NCBI RefSeq assembly: GCF_030124375.1
Contig: NZ_JASKLS010000001.1
Location: 248,001-312,000 of the forward strand
Length of the DNA stretch: 64,000 nucleotides
Direction: 5' to 3'
Source of the DNA: Sinorhizobium sp. 6-70
GTDB lineage: Bacteria; Pseudomonadota; Alphaproteobacteria; Rhizobiales; Rhizobiaceae
Part shown: in pieces, positions 27,725 to 36,920 of the stretch
Layout: every line of letters starts with the position of its first letter
Numbering within the stretch: position 1 is the stretch's first letter
Translations under genes and position numbers: made by a program
Notes under the pieces: model-generated
What the model saw: the letters and a program-made list of their open reading frames with translations, nothing else
Databases searched by the model: none
Told to the model about the DNA's origin: nothing

Positions 27725-27745
27725 GCGCCGCCGACCGGGCGGCGC
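27725..27745 (+). terminator. Hairpin between dme and sinR
   Basis: GCGCCGCC-gaccg-GGCGGCGC is a perfect 8-bp GC stem 18 bp after the dme stop. Only a weak T-rich tail (TGACGTTTAT) follows. Confidence 0.65.
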
Positions 27746-27820
27746 TGACGTTTATCCCGATCAAAATTCAACCATGAATTTAGAAAGGGCAATAGTTTGC
27801 AGCGTTTACGAAATATTGCA

Positions 27821-27857
27821 CTAGACAAAGCATGCCCCCATTACCATGCTTATCTAG
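27821..27857. promoter_or_regulatory. Long inverted repeat immediately upstream of sinR
   Basis: CTAGACAAAGCATG and CATGCTTATCTAG are near-perfect arms around a 10-bp centre, ending 21 bp before the sinR ATG. It could be a protein operator or, if transcribed, a 5'-UTR stem-loop. The binding partner is unknown. Confidence 0.7.
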
Positions 27858-27878
27858 GGGCAAGATTCGGTGTTGGGC

Positions 27879-28616
27879 ATGACGGATCAACAGGCTGTCC
27901 TCGATCTATTGGACATTGTGGAGTACGGGGGCTGCGCTGAACCCGAGCAATTCTTCGCGTTGATGCGCCGCACTTTCAAGATCGCGCACCTGCTATACCT
28001 GGAAGCTGAGCCCCTTGCCGACGGCCTGAAGGTCTGCCGCCTACACCACACGTTCGGCGCCTATGCCGCCGAAATCTATCGGACGAGAGCCCTCCACCGC
28101 ATCGATCCCATCCTGCGGCTTGCGCTTGGCGGCGTGAGACCTGTCGAATGGACGACCGCGCGCCGACGCTTTCCGGAGTGCGAACCGCTCTTTCATGCTG
28201 CGGAGGAGATCGGGCTTTCGACGGAAGGCGTCGCGCTGCCGCTGCCGTCCCCCGCCGGACGCATGGCACTGCTCGCCATCAACGCCAACATGTCGCCCGT
28301 TGAATGGTCCATCTACCGACGTTGCCACCTGCGCGACTTTCAGCTGGCCGCCAACCTCTTCCACGCATCTATGTTGGAGCATGCGGCCACGGCCGGCGCG
28401 ATCGACGAGCGCGACATGCGTCTGACGGGCCGCGAAACCGAGGTATTGACCTGGTCGGCGGCCGGCAAGAGTTATTGGGAAATCGCCACGATCCTCGGCA
28501 TCTCCGAGCGTACGGTCCGCTTCTTCATGACCAATGCGCGCCGCAAGTTGAACGTCGTCTCCAACACGCAAGCCGTAGCACAGGCGGTTCGTCACGCCCT
28601 GATCCCTACCATCTGA
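27879..28616 (+). CDS. sinR: LuxR-family quorum-sensing regulator SinR
   Basis: A 245-residue LuxR-type activator. The N-terminal autoinducer-binding domain (about residues 20-165) carries the family Trp/Tyr/Asp pocket region (YRTRALHRIDPILRLAL, PVEWTT). The C-terminal GerE helix-turn-helix reads LTGRETEVLTWSAAGKSYWEIATILGISERTVRFFMTNARRKLNV. Order dme-sinR-sinI and sequence identify it as SinR, which drives sinI; in S. meliloti the second regulator ExpR acts with the SinI products. The start is the ATG at 27879; an in-frame GTG at 27870 adds three residues and neither has a strong Shine-Dalgarno. Confidence 0.96.
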   Translation: MTDQQAVLDLLDIVEYGGCAEPEQFFALMRRTFKIAHLLYLEAEPLADGLKVCRLHHTFGAYAAEIYRTRALHRIDPILRLALGGVRPVEWTTARRRFPECEPLFHAAEEIGLSTEGVALPLPSPAGRMALLAINANMSPVEWSIYRRCHLRDFQLAANLFHASMLEHAATAGAIDERDMRLTGRETEVLTWSAAGKSYWEIATILGISERTVRFFMTNARRKLNVVSNTQAVAQAVRHALIPTI

Positions 28617-28650
28617 CTGGTCGATTTAACCATCTCCGCCGCCCTTCCGA

Positions 28651-28690
28651 CAAAAGCCCCGCAAATTTAGTAGGAAAAAATCGGCTTTTG
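28651..28690. promoter_or_regulatory. Inverted repeat upstream of the sinI lux box
   Basis: CAAAAGCC (28651-28658) and GGCTTTTG (28683-28690) are perfect 8-bp arms around an A/T-rich 24-bp centre, ending exactly where the lux-box palindrome begins. It may be a sinR terminator (last arm T-rich) or part of a second regulator's site. Confidence 0.55.
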
Positions 28691-28710
28691 AACTGTCACT
28701 ACCGACAGTT
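28691..28710 (+). promoter_or_regulatory. lux-box-like SinR site upstream of sinI
   Basis: AACTGTCACTACCGACAGTT is a 20-bp element with perfect 7-bp arms. It fits the NNCTGT-N8-ACAGNN pattern of LuxR-type lux boxes and is centred about 71 bp before the sinI start, as expected for an activator site at the sinI promoter. Confidence 0.88.
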
Positions 28711-28771
28711 ACATGTGTCACTTGAGCCTGACAGCATCGCCCCATATCGCGCAATAACGATGGAGCGAAAG

Positions 28772-29416
28772 ATGATCAGGATTGTGAACGGTAACGCTCG
28801 CGGACGGCACCCGCAGGCCATCGACGAAATGTTCCGGCTGCGCAAGCGCGTATTCCACGACTTCCTGAAGTGGGATGTGAAGACGGACGGCGAGTGGGAA
28901 ATCGACCACTACGACAAGGCGAACCCGCTCTATGTAATGTCCTACGCGCCGGACACCGGAAAATTGCGCGGATCGCTGCGGCTCCTGCCGACCCTTGGGC
29001 CGAACATGCTGGACGATACGTTTCCGATCCTGCTCGGCGACAATCCGGAAATCCGCAGCGCCTCCGTGTGGGAATCGAGCCGCTTCTGCATCGAACCGGA
29101 TATCTCGCAGGATCGCTCGTCGAACCAGGTGACTGTCGCTGCCGCGGAACTGATGTGTGGCGTGGGCGAGCTTGGCCTTGCTTCCGGCATCAGCCATATC
29201 GTCACGGTCACCGACGTGTTCCTGGAAAGAATGTTCCGTCGGATGGGTTGCCCCGGAGAACGCATTGCCGACCCGCACCGGATCGGATCGGTCTACGCCG
29301 TGGCCGTAGCGTGGGAAGTGACCCGAGAACTGCTCGAAACGATGAAGCAGGTCGCTGCGATCGAGGGCACCGTGCTCGAGCGCCCGATGTCGCTCGAAAC
29401 AGCACGGGCAGCTTGA
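28772..29416 (+). CDS. sinI: Acyl-homoserine-lactone synthase SinI
   Basis: A 214-residue LuxI-family synthase making AHLs from SAM and acyl-ACP; S. meliloti SinI makes long-chain (C12-C18) AHLs. Conserved residues are visible: Arg, Phe and Trp in MFRLRKRVFHDFLKW, the acidic DGEWEIDHYD, RGSLRLLPT, and the Glu-Arg pair in VWESSRFCIE. The ATG at 28772 is preceded by GGAG at 8 bp, which itself overlaps an earlier in-frame ATG (28760). It is transcribed from its own promoter with the lux box, 155 bp after sinR, and followed by a strong hairpin. Confidence 0.96.
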   Translation: MIRIVNGNARGRHPQAIDEMFRLRKRVFHDFLKWDVKTDGEWEIDHYDKANPLYVMSYAPDTGKLRGSLRLLPTLGPNMLDDTFPILLGDNPEIRSASVWESSRFCIEPDISQDRSSNQVTVAAAELMCGVGELGLASGISHIVTVTDVFLERMFRRMGCPGERIADPHRIGSVYAVAVAWEVTRELLETMKQVAAIEGTVLERPMSLETARAA

Positions 29417-29424
29417 CACTTCCT

Positions 29425-29448
29425 GCCGGGCCGCGTTCGCGGCCCGGC
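29425..29448 (+). terminator. Hairpin after sinI
   Basis: GCCGGGCCGCG-tt-CGCGGCCCGGC is a perfect 11-bp stem 8 bp after the sinI stop, followed by CCTTCC rather than a clean U-run. Confidence 0.65.
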
Positions 29449-29602
29449 CCTTCCGCCGCTCGCTGTTTGCCATGTTAACGTAAAACTTCGCCTTGAGTTG
29501 CGCTGTCACGTCAAGGCCTTATGATATGGAGAAACAGGAGTTGGCGGTCGCGAACGTCCTCAAAGAAGGGACCGCGCGCCAAAGCAGAAGAGACAAGCGC
29601 CA

Positions 29603-30733
29603 GTGTCCCGGAGTTTCGTGTACCGGAAGCTCACACGTGCGGCGGCCGCCTTGCTGCCGGCGCTGCTGGCAATCGCCGGTGGCGCGTCGGCGTCGACCGT
29701 TTGTGAGCGTCTCAATGCACGGCTTACCGATCTTTCCACGGTCGTCACTCTGACCGCCAATCTGCGCGATTTCACCGGCGCCGTCTCCCGCCAGAACATC
29801 GAGCTCCGCCGGGCCAAGAACGAGCGACGCCGGATGGAATGCAGTCACGGCAGCGTCGTCGTCATTGGTGGCGACAACGACGATGCATGCACAGTGCTTG
29901 ATGAGACCATCGCCCGCATGGAGGACAACCTTCAAAAGCTGAAGGCTCATCGCCGCTCGTTGATATCGGGCGACGCGGGCGACACGCGCCGGCGCATTCT
30001 CGCGGCGCTGGAACTGAACGGCTGCCACGACGAGGCCCGCGACGCCCCAGATCCAATCGAGGAACAGGACGAGTTCGCCAGCGCGGCAGTCGATGATGCC
30101 GAGTTCCACCGCAATATCCTCAGGGACCTTCCGCCGGATAGCGAGGATTATCCGCTGCTGAATGACGACAGCGACATGCAGGATTTTCCGCTGCTGCACG
30201 AGGAGCCGATTGGCAGCCTCAGGACAATGTGCGTGCGAACCTGCGATGGGGCCTTTTTCCCGATCTCGTCAAATGCGACGCCGTCCGATTTTGCCCGTGA
30301 CGCCGAGCTTTGTCAGGCACGCTGCCCCGGTGCGGAGACGGAACTCTACTACCACGTCCTCGAGACGGAAGAGACCGACCAGATGGTCTCGGCCTCGACC
30401 GGAAGGCCCTATACCGAGTTGCCGACGGCCTTCGCCTACCGGGCGCGTGGCGTCGGCGCGCCAGGGGTTTGCGGCTGTCGGATTCCGAATGGTGTGGCAA
30501 CACAAGATGGCGGCAGGGCGACGGCTGGCAGCGAGCCCTCGATCATCACGATCAATGGCGATCGGGAGCCGGCTCAGGGATCCGCACAGGCAAAACCAGG
30601 GCCAGAGAGACCTTACGACCCGGCGAACAGCAAAGTCCGCGTCGTGGGCCCAACATTCCTGCCGCAGGAAAAAAGCGCGATCGACCTGAAACATCCGCTC
30701 GGCCCAAGCTACCAGCCGACGCAGGGTAATTGA
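29603..30733 (+). CDS. DUF2865 secreted protein
   Basis: A 376-residue protein with a signal peptide (LTRAAAALLPALLAIAGGASAS, cleavage after ASA). A helical N-terminal region with paired Cys follows, then a Cys-rich domain with the DUF2865 hallmark MCVRTCDGAFFPISSNATP...ARDAELCQARCPGAETELYYH, and a disordered Pro/Gln-rich tail. The even number of Cys suggests disulfides in the periplasm. The start is a GTG, with AGAGACAAG upstream. It is found widely in Rhizobiales, but its function is unknown. It stands alone after the sin locus. Confidence 0.82.
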   Translation: MSRSFVYRKLTRAAAALLPALLAIAGGASASTVCERLNARLTDLSTVVTLTANLRDFTGAVSRQNIELRRAKNERRRMECSHGSVVVIGGDNDDACTVLDETIARMEDNLQKLKAHRRSLISGDAGDTRRRILAALELNGCHDEARDAPDPIEEQDEFASAAVDDAEFHRNILRDLPPDSEDYPLLNDDSDMQDFPLLHEEPIGSLRTMCVRTCDGAFFPISSNATPSDFARDAELCQARCPGAETELYYHVLETEETDQMVSASTGRPYTELPTAFAYRARGVGAPGVCGCRIPNGVATQDGGRATAGSEPSIITINGDREPAQGSAQAKPGPERPYDPANSKVRVVGPTFLPQEKSAIDLKHPLGPSYQPTQGN

Positions 30734-30830
30734 GCTTTCAGCGGCATCTCGATCGATCCAGCCCGCGCGACATTCCATGCTCCCAAGGCAATGCAGAGAA
30801 GACGCCTATCGTATTGAATTCACAAACTGT

Positions 30831-31770
<940 letters not shown>

Positions 31771-31850
31771 GGGCACAGCCGCCGGCGAAAGGCAAGCAAG
31801 CCGAACGGCTCGCCTTACCCCGAGACTTCGCGCCGGATGGACAGTTCCCG

Positions 31851-32672
31851 TCAGAGCGGCGTCGCCGGATGCGGGGAGCCGTCGTAGGCGCCCCAGATCG
31901 ATTGGTCGAAGCAGATCACCGAACCGGTCATCAGGCCGGATTCCGCCGAGGAGAGATAGGCGCAGGCGCGCGCGACCTCGGCCGGATCGACGAGGCGGCC
32001 GAAAGGCTGGTTCGCTGCCGCTTTCTCCAGCCAGTCCGCGGGTGCGTCATGGTATTCGCGCTGGATGCGATCCTCCCCCTCCGATGCCATCCAGCCGATG
32101 TTGAGGCCGTTGACGCGGATGCGGTTGCGCAGAAGCGCGTAGGCCGTGTTCTTGGTCAGCGTTTCCAGGGCGCCTTTCGACGCGCAGTAGGCGGCGATGA
32201 AAGGCTGGCCCGCCTTGGCCGACATCGAGCCGATATTGACGATTGTGCCCTCGATCTTCTCGCGCCGCATCAGCTTCACAGTTTCCTGCATGAGGAAGAA
32301 GGGCGCGCGGACGTTGATCGCAAACATGCGGTCGAAGAGTTCCGGAGTCGTGTCGAGGATCGTACCGCGGTCGGTGATGGCAGCGGCATTGACCAATGCG
32401 TCCACCCGGCCGAACTCCCTGTCGCAAGCATCGACAACCTTGTGGGCATCCTCGACCCGCTCGAGATCGGCCGCCACGTAAACCACCTTGGTGCCGGTCG
32501 CCTGACTGATTTCGGCTGCCTTCGCCTCGCCTTTGGCAGTGTTACGCCCACAGATGACGATACCGGTCGCACCCCGTTCGGCAAACAGCGCCGCGATCGT
32601 CGCACCGAGCCCCTGCGTGCCGCCGGTAACGATGGCGATTTTTCCGTCAAGACGGCCATAATCCGTGCTCAT
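31851..32672 (-). CDS. Short-chain dehydrogenase/reductase
   Basis: A 273-residue NAD(P)-dependent SDR. The cofactor loop is TGGTQGLG, the NAA motif is in LVNAAAI, and the catalytic Ser and Tyr-x3-Lys are in [10 protein letters not shown] and YCASKGAL. Its Arg after ICG (CGRN) hints at NADP preference. The ATG at 32672 follows a strong GGGAGGATCTC. It lies 75 bp after the PhyH-type dioxygenase gene on the same strand, so the two probably form a catabolic operon with a hydroxylation followed by oxidation, but the substrate is unknown. The bluB riboswitch starts about 80 bp downstream. Confidence 0.9.
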   Translation of the reverse strand: MSTDYGRLDGKIAIVTGGTQGLGATIAALFAERGATGIVICGRNTAKGEAKAAEISQATGTKVVYVAADLERVEDAHKVVDACDREFGRVDALVNAAAITDRGTILDTTPELFDRMFAINVRAPFFLMQETVKLMRREKIEGTIVNIGSMSAKAGQPFIAAYCASKGALETLTKNTAYALLRNRIRVNGLNIGWMASEGEDRIQREYHDAPADWLEKAAANQPFGRLVDPAEVARACAYLSSAESGLMTGSVICFDQSIWGAYDGSPHPATPL

Positions 32673-32747
32673 GAGATCCTCCCTGGATGATTGCGTTTCC
32701 AAACTGCCGCGCTCGAAGCGTCGGGGAGCGTAGCTCTGTGACGTTCC

Positions 32748-33941
32748 TCAGCTTCTCTTTTTCTCGGCTTGCGCGGCCAGTGCCTCCACGAAGGCCTCGG
32801 TCTCCCAGCCGGCCGCCAGAGCTTCATGCATTAGCTGTGCCTGCGTCTTCGGTGCCAGGCCGCCGAGCGGCGGGTCGCGATCGAGATTGGTCGGGAATGA
32901 ATAGCCTTCGGCGCAGGAAGCAATCGCGTTGGCAATCTCGCCAGCCGAGAGCCTTCCGTCCGCTGCAAGCGTCTTCAGGGCCGGATAGAGCACGCCGCAC
33001 ATTCGCTCGCGATCGACCGTTTCCATTGCGCGTCCGAAGGCGGAGGAGACCTGGAGGAGATTTGCGACGCGCTTGATGTCCACCGAGCGGTTGGTCCCGG
33101 CCGCATGGAAGAGCGCAGGATTGAAGAACACCGCATCGCCCTTCGCCAGCGGAAGCTGGACGTGGTTTTCGTCGAAGTATGCTTTGAACTCGGGCCTTTT
33201 CAGCGCAAGATAGCCGGGCACATAGCTCTGGCTGTAGGGCAGGAACAAGGTCGGCCCGCTTTCGAGCGGCATGTCGCAATGGGCGATGGCGCCTTGCAAC
33301 GTCAGGACGGGCGAGAGCTTGTGCACATGCGCCGGATATTGCTCGATGACCGCCGGGGTCTGGAAGCCGAGGTGATAGTCCCGATGCGCCGACTGTGCCG
33401 CTCCGCCCGGATTGACGCGGTTGACCTGCGCCGTCATCTGGTAATTTGGCCCGAGCCAGGCTTCGCTGACGAGCGCGATCACCGCGTTGGCGTAGTAGGC
33501 CGCGAAGTTTTCGGGAGAGCGGAGGCAATGCTTCTCCAGTGAATTCCAGATGCGGTCGTTGGCGCCGGGCTTGGCGAAATGGTCGCCGCCGCCACTGTTC
33601 GTGCGGTGTTGCTCCTCGATGATCTCATCGAAGATGCGGCTTGCCTGGTCGATGACACTCGTATCAGCGAAGGCGCGCTTGAACACCGCAACGCCAGGTC
33701 CTTCGGCCAGAACCTCGCAAATCTCCGTCAGCGCGGCGCGCCGGCCGTCGTCCGTCCTGCAATCGGCAAGAAGGCTGGCGCTGTCGTAGATCAGGATGTT
33801 CTTCTGGCAATCGGCCGCATGCGGGTAGTCGGCCGGGTCGGTGCGGCGCGCGACCTCGGCGCGGAACGCCTCGATGCTACAGGATTCCTCCGTCAGCCAT
33901 ACGCGCTCGAGGCGTTTCCTCGCCGTGTTGTCGGTTTTCAT
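32748..33941 (-). CDS. Phytanoyl-CoA dioxygenase (PhyH) family protein
   Basis: A 397-residue Fe(II)/2-oxoglutarate oxygenase-like protein. The metal triad is visible as HRDYH (His-x-Asp) near residue 202 and a distal His in NPALFHAAGTNRS near 292, followed by an Arg (DIKR) placed to bind 2-oxoglutarate. A C-terminal helical extension of about 90 residues goes beyond the usual fold. Likely hydroxylates a small metabolite; coupling with the SDR downstream suggests the alcohol is then oxidised. No regulator or transporter adjoins it to give a substrate. Confidence 0.87.
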   Translation of the reverse strand: MKTDNTARKRLERVWLTEESCSIEAFRAEVARRTDPADYPHAADCQKNILIYDSASLLADCRTDDGRRAALTEICEVLAEGPGVAVFKRAFADTSVIDQASRIFDEIIEEQHRTNSGGGDHFAKPGANDRIWNSLEKHCLRSPENFAAYYANAVIALVSEAWLGPNYQMTAQVNRVNPGGAAQSAHRDYHLGFQTPAVIEQYPAHVHKLSPVLTLQGAIAHCDMPLESGPTLFLPYSQSYVPGYLALKRPEFKAYFDENHVQLPLAKGDAVFFNPALFHAAGTNRSVDIKRVANLLQVSSAFGRAMETVDRERMCGVLYPALKTLAADGRLSAGEIANAIASCAEGYSFPTNLDRDPPLGGLAPKTQAQLMHEALAAGWETEAFVEALAAQAEKKRS

Positions 33942-34162
33942 CGGGTCTCCTCCTCAAGAGCTGTGATGCCGACTATACGTCCCGCACGATCCTGATATAG
34001 AGCAGGAATCCATCAAAAAACCATCAAGAGGCTTGGTCGTGGCGCATCCGTTTCTTGCCCTCGCCGGTTCCGGATGCCAACGCCTTTCCGCGGTCGAAGT
34101 GATCACGCCCTATAATCTGCCGATTGGCTGAGGCCGCAGTCAGGCGGCGCCATGCAACGGAA

Positions 34163-34987
34163 TCACTCCGGCTGATATCGCACGAACGCGAATGCCTCTC
34201 CGGTCGGCGACCAATTCGGGACGTTCATCGTCCCCTGCCCGCCGAAGAGTTCGAACAGCACGCGCGCGTTGCCGCCTTCCGGGTCCATCAGCCGAAGTCT
34301 GACGTCGAGATCACGCGGATGGTCGAAGACGTCGCCGTCGTAGGAGAGCACCAGCAGGTGTCGGCCATCGGGCGAAGGATGCGGGAACCAGTCGCCATAA
34401 GGGCTGTCGGTGATCCGTTGGACGTCACTGCCGTCTGGTCGAATCCGCCAGATCTGCATGCGGCCGGTGCGGCTTGAATTGAAATAGATCCAATGTCCGT
34501 CGGGCGACCAGTCCGGTCCGTCATTGCGACCCTCGCCCATCGTCAGCCGGCGCTCGCCGCCGCCATCGATCGCGATCGTGTAGATGTCGAACACCTGATC
34601 GCGGATGCCGCAATAGGCGAGTGTCCGCCCGTCCGGAGACCAGCCGTGCCAATAGGACGGCAGGTTCGGCGTGACCAGACGGGGGACGCCGCCCTCGATC
34701 GGCAGGACGTAGATCGCCGATTTGCCGAATTCTGTTTTGTCACTGATGACGAGCTTTTTGCCGTCCGGGGAAATGCCGTGGTCGTTGTTGCACTGGCGGG
34801 CAAAGCCCGTGTCGATCTCCACCGGTTCGGAGCCGTCGAGGGCGAGACGATAAAGCCGGCCGTCGCCGTTGATGACCAAGTAGCGCCCATCCGGCGACCA
34901 GTTGGGCGCCTCGACCAGTCGCTCCGTCTGCCAGACGATGCGCGTCTCGCCGCGGCCGATGTCGAAGATCTCCACCGAGCTGCGCAT
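34163..34987 (-). CDS. TolB-like PD40 beta-propeller protein
   Basis: A 274-residue protein made of six repeats of the PD40/WD40-like type, each with WSPDG or SPDG (for example APNWSPDGRYLVINGDG, HGWSPDGRTLAYCG, PDWSPDGHWIYFNSS, PHPSPDGRHLLVLS, PNWSPTGEAFAFV). Unlike TolB it has no signal peptide and no N-terminal TolB domain, so it is probably cytosolic. It starts 2 bp after the nadE stop with AGGGGAT as Shine-Dalgarno, so it is cotranscribed with nadE. Role unknown. Confidence 0.85.
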   Translation of the reverse strand: MRSSVEIFDIGRGETRIVWQTERLVEAPNWSPDGRYLVINGDGRLYRLALDGSEPVEIDTGFARQCNNDHGISPDGKKLVISDKTEFGKSAIYVLPIEGGVPRLVTPNLPSYWHGWSPDGRTLAYCGIRDQVFDIYTIAIDGGGERRLTMGEGRNDGPDWSPDGHWIYFNSSRTGRMQIWRIRPDGSDVQRITDSPYGDWFPHPSPDGRHLLVLSYDGDVFDHPRDLDVRLRLMDPEGGNARVLFELFGGQGTMNVPNWSPTGEAFAFVRYQPE

Positions 34988-34989
34988 CG

Positions 34990-36672
34990 TTATCCCCTGT
35001 CGCGGAAGCGGTTGGTAATCGGGTAGCGCCGGTCGCGACCGAAGTTCTTCTTGGTGATCTTCACACCCGGAGCCGACTGCCGGCGCTTGTATTCGGCGAT
35101 GTAAAGCAGGTGTTCGACGCGATGAACGGTCGGTTCGTCATGCCCGCGGGCGACGATCTCCTCCGTGCTCATCTCCTTTTCCACCAGGCATTCCAGAATG
35201 TCGTCGAGCACCGGATAGGGCGGCAACGAATCCTGGTCGGTTTGGTTCGGCCGAAGTTCAGCGGACGGCGCCTTGTCGATGATGTTCTGCGGAATGACTT
35301 CGCCGGAAGGCCCCAGCGCGCCCGGCGGCACGGCGCCGTTGCGCCAGCGCGAAAGCGCGTAGACCTGCATCTTGTAGAGGTCCTTGATCGGGTTGAAGCC
35401 GCCGTTCATGTCGCCGTAAAGCGTGGCATAGCCGACCGACATCTCGGACTTGTTGCCGGTCGTAACCACCATTGAGCCGAATTTGTTGGAGATCGCCATC
35501 AGGATCGTCCCGCGCGTGCGGCTCTGGAGGTTCTCCTCGGTGATCCCGGATTCAGTGCCCTCGAACGCATCGGAGAGCGCGCTGAGGAAGCCCTCGACGG
35601 GCTCTTCGATCGCAACGGTATCGTAGCGGCAGCCGAGCGCCCTGGCGCAGGCCTCGGCGTCCTTCAGTGATTCCTGCGAGGTGTATCGATACGGCAGCAT
35701 TACAGTGCGCACCCGTTCCTCGCCTAGCGCGTCGACGGCGAGCGCCGTGCAAATCGCCGAGTCGATGCCGCCCGAAAGGCCGAGCACGATATTCTTGAAG
35801 CCGTTCTTGTTGACGTAGTCCCTGAGCCCGAGCATGCAGGCGCGATAATCCGCCTCGTCGCTCTCCGGTATGCGCGAATTGAGCCCGTTCGACGAGGCCC
35901 AACCATCTTCTCCACGCCTCCATTCGGAGATCGAGACCGCCTCCTCGAACTGGCTCATCTGGAAGGCGAGCGACTTATCCGCGTTGAAGGCGAAGCTTGC
36001 ACCGTCGAAGATCAGTTCGTCCTGACCGCCAAGCTGGTTCGCATAGATCATCGGCAGGCCCGTCTCGATTACCTGCTTCAGGACGACCTGATGGCGGACA
36101 TCGACCTTGCCGCGGTAATAGGGCGAACCGTTCGGCGAAAGCAGGATTTCGGCGCCGCTTTCCTTGAGTGTTTCGCAGACGCCGAGGTCACCCCAGATGT
36201 CTTCGCAGATCGGTATGCCGATACGAACGCCGCGGAAGTTGACGGGCCCGGGCATTGCGCCGGCGTCGAACACCCGCTTCTCGTCGAACTCGCCATAGTT
36301 CGGCAGGTCCACCTTGTCGCGGATCGCTACGATCTTGCCTCCGTCCAGGACCGCAATTGAATTGTGGCGGAGCGCTCCGGCCTGACGGGGAAAGCCGATG
36401 ACGACGCCCGGGCCTTCATCAGCCGTGTCGGCGGCGAACCGTTCTACCGCCTGCAGGCAGGCTTTCAGAAATGCCGGTTTCAGGACGAGGTCTTCCGGTG
36501 GGTAACCGGAAATGAAGAGTTCGGTGAACAGGAGCAAATCGGCGCCCTGGCGCGTTGCGTCCGCGCGCGCCTCACGTGCCTTCGCCAGATTGCCGGCGAT
36601 GTCGCCGACGGTCGGATTGAGCTGGGCCACGGCTATCCGTAGCGTTGAGGGAGCGGCTTTCGGTGCAGTCAT
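34990..36672 (-). CDS. nadE: Glutamine-dependent NAD+ synthetase
   Basis: The 560-residue two-domain enzyme converts nicotinate adenine dinucleotide to NAD+ using glutamine. The N-terminal nitrilase-like glutaminase domain shows the Glu-Lys-Cys triad (TELFISGYPPEDL; KVDLPNYGEFDE; IGIPICEDIWG). The C-terminal synthetase domain has the ATP P-loop LGLSGGIDSAICTALAVD near residue 300, and KSEMSVGYATLYGDMNGGF near 405. The length fits the long glutamine-using form. The promoter should lie in the 248-bp region shared with the LTA-synthase-like gene, where a PhoB-like repeat faces nadE. Confidence 0.97.
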   Translation of the reverse strand: MTAPKAAPSTLRIAVAQLNPTVGDIAGNLAKAREARADATRQGADLLLFTELFISGYPPEDLVLKPAFLKACLQAVERFAADTADEGPGVVIGFPRQAGALRHNSIAVLDGGKIVAIRDKVDLPNYGEFDEKRVFDAGAMPGPVNFRGVRIGIPICEDIWGDLGVCETLKESGAEILLSPNGSPYYRGKVDVRHQVVLKQVIETGLPMIYANQLGGQDELIFDGASFAFNADKSLAFQMSQFEEAVSISEWRRGEDGWASSNGLNSRIPESDEADYRACMLGLRDYVNKNGFKNIVLGLSGGIDSAICTALAVDALGEERVRTVMLPYRYTSQESLKDAEACARALGCRYDTVAIEEPVEGFLSALSDAFEGTESGITEENLQSRTRGTILMAISNKFGSMVVTTGNKSEMSVGYATLYGDMNGGFNPIKDLYKMQVYALSRWRNGAVPPGALGPSGEVIPQNIIDKAPSAELRPNQTDQDSLPPYPVLDDILECLVEKEMSTEEIVARGHDEPTVHRVEHLLYIAEYKRRQSAPGVKITKKNFGRDRRYPITNRFRDRG

Positions 36673-36887
36673 GAGCGGGGCCTGTGGTCTTTCTCAGCGA
36701 TTACTTCTGACGTACGCCCTGTTCTTACCGCATACCGCGACAAAAAACCCACAGCCAATCGCGATCAACCAAAAAATTCCGAAAAATTCTGCATTTCCCG
36801 CCCTTTACACGGCGCGGCAACGATCTTTTCGTGCGCGTGGAACTTGCGGCCGTCCAAGCTGGTTTAGCCATTCATCCCCTGTTCAAG

Positions 36888-36916
36888 ATGACAGTCGTAT
36901 GACAGTGGGACGACAG
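36888..36916 (-). promoter_or_regulatory. Pho-box-like triple direct repeat
   Basis: On the plus strand ATGACAG-tcgt-ATGACAG-tggg-ACGACAG; on the minus strand this is CTGTCGT-n4-CTGTCAT-n4-CTGTCAT with an exact 11-bp period. Two perfect CTGTCAT units spaced by four bases match the PhoB box. It reads towards nadE but touches the start of the LTA-synthase-like gene (ATG at 36921). Confidence 0.8.
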
Positions 36917-36920
36917 ATTT

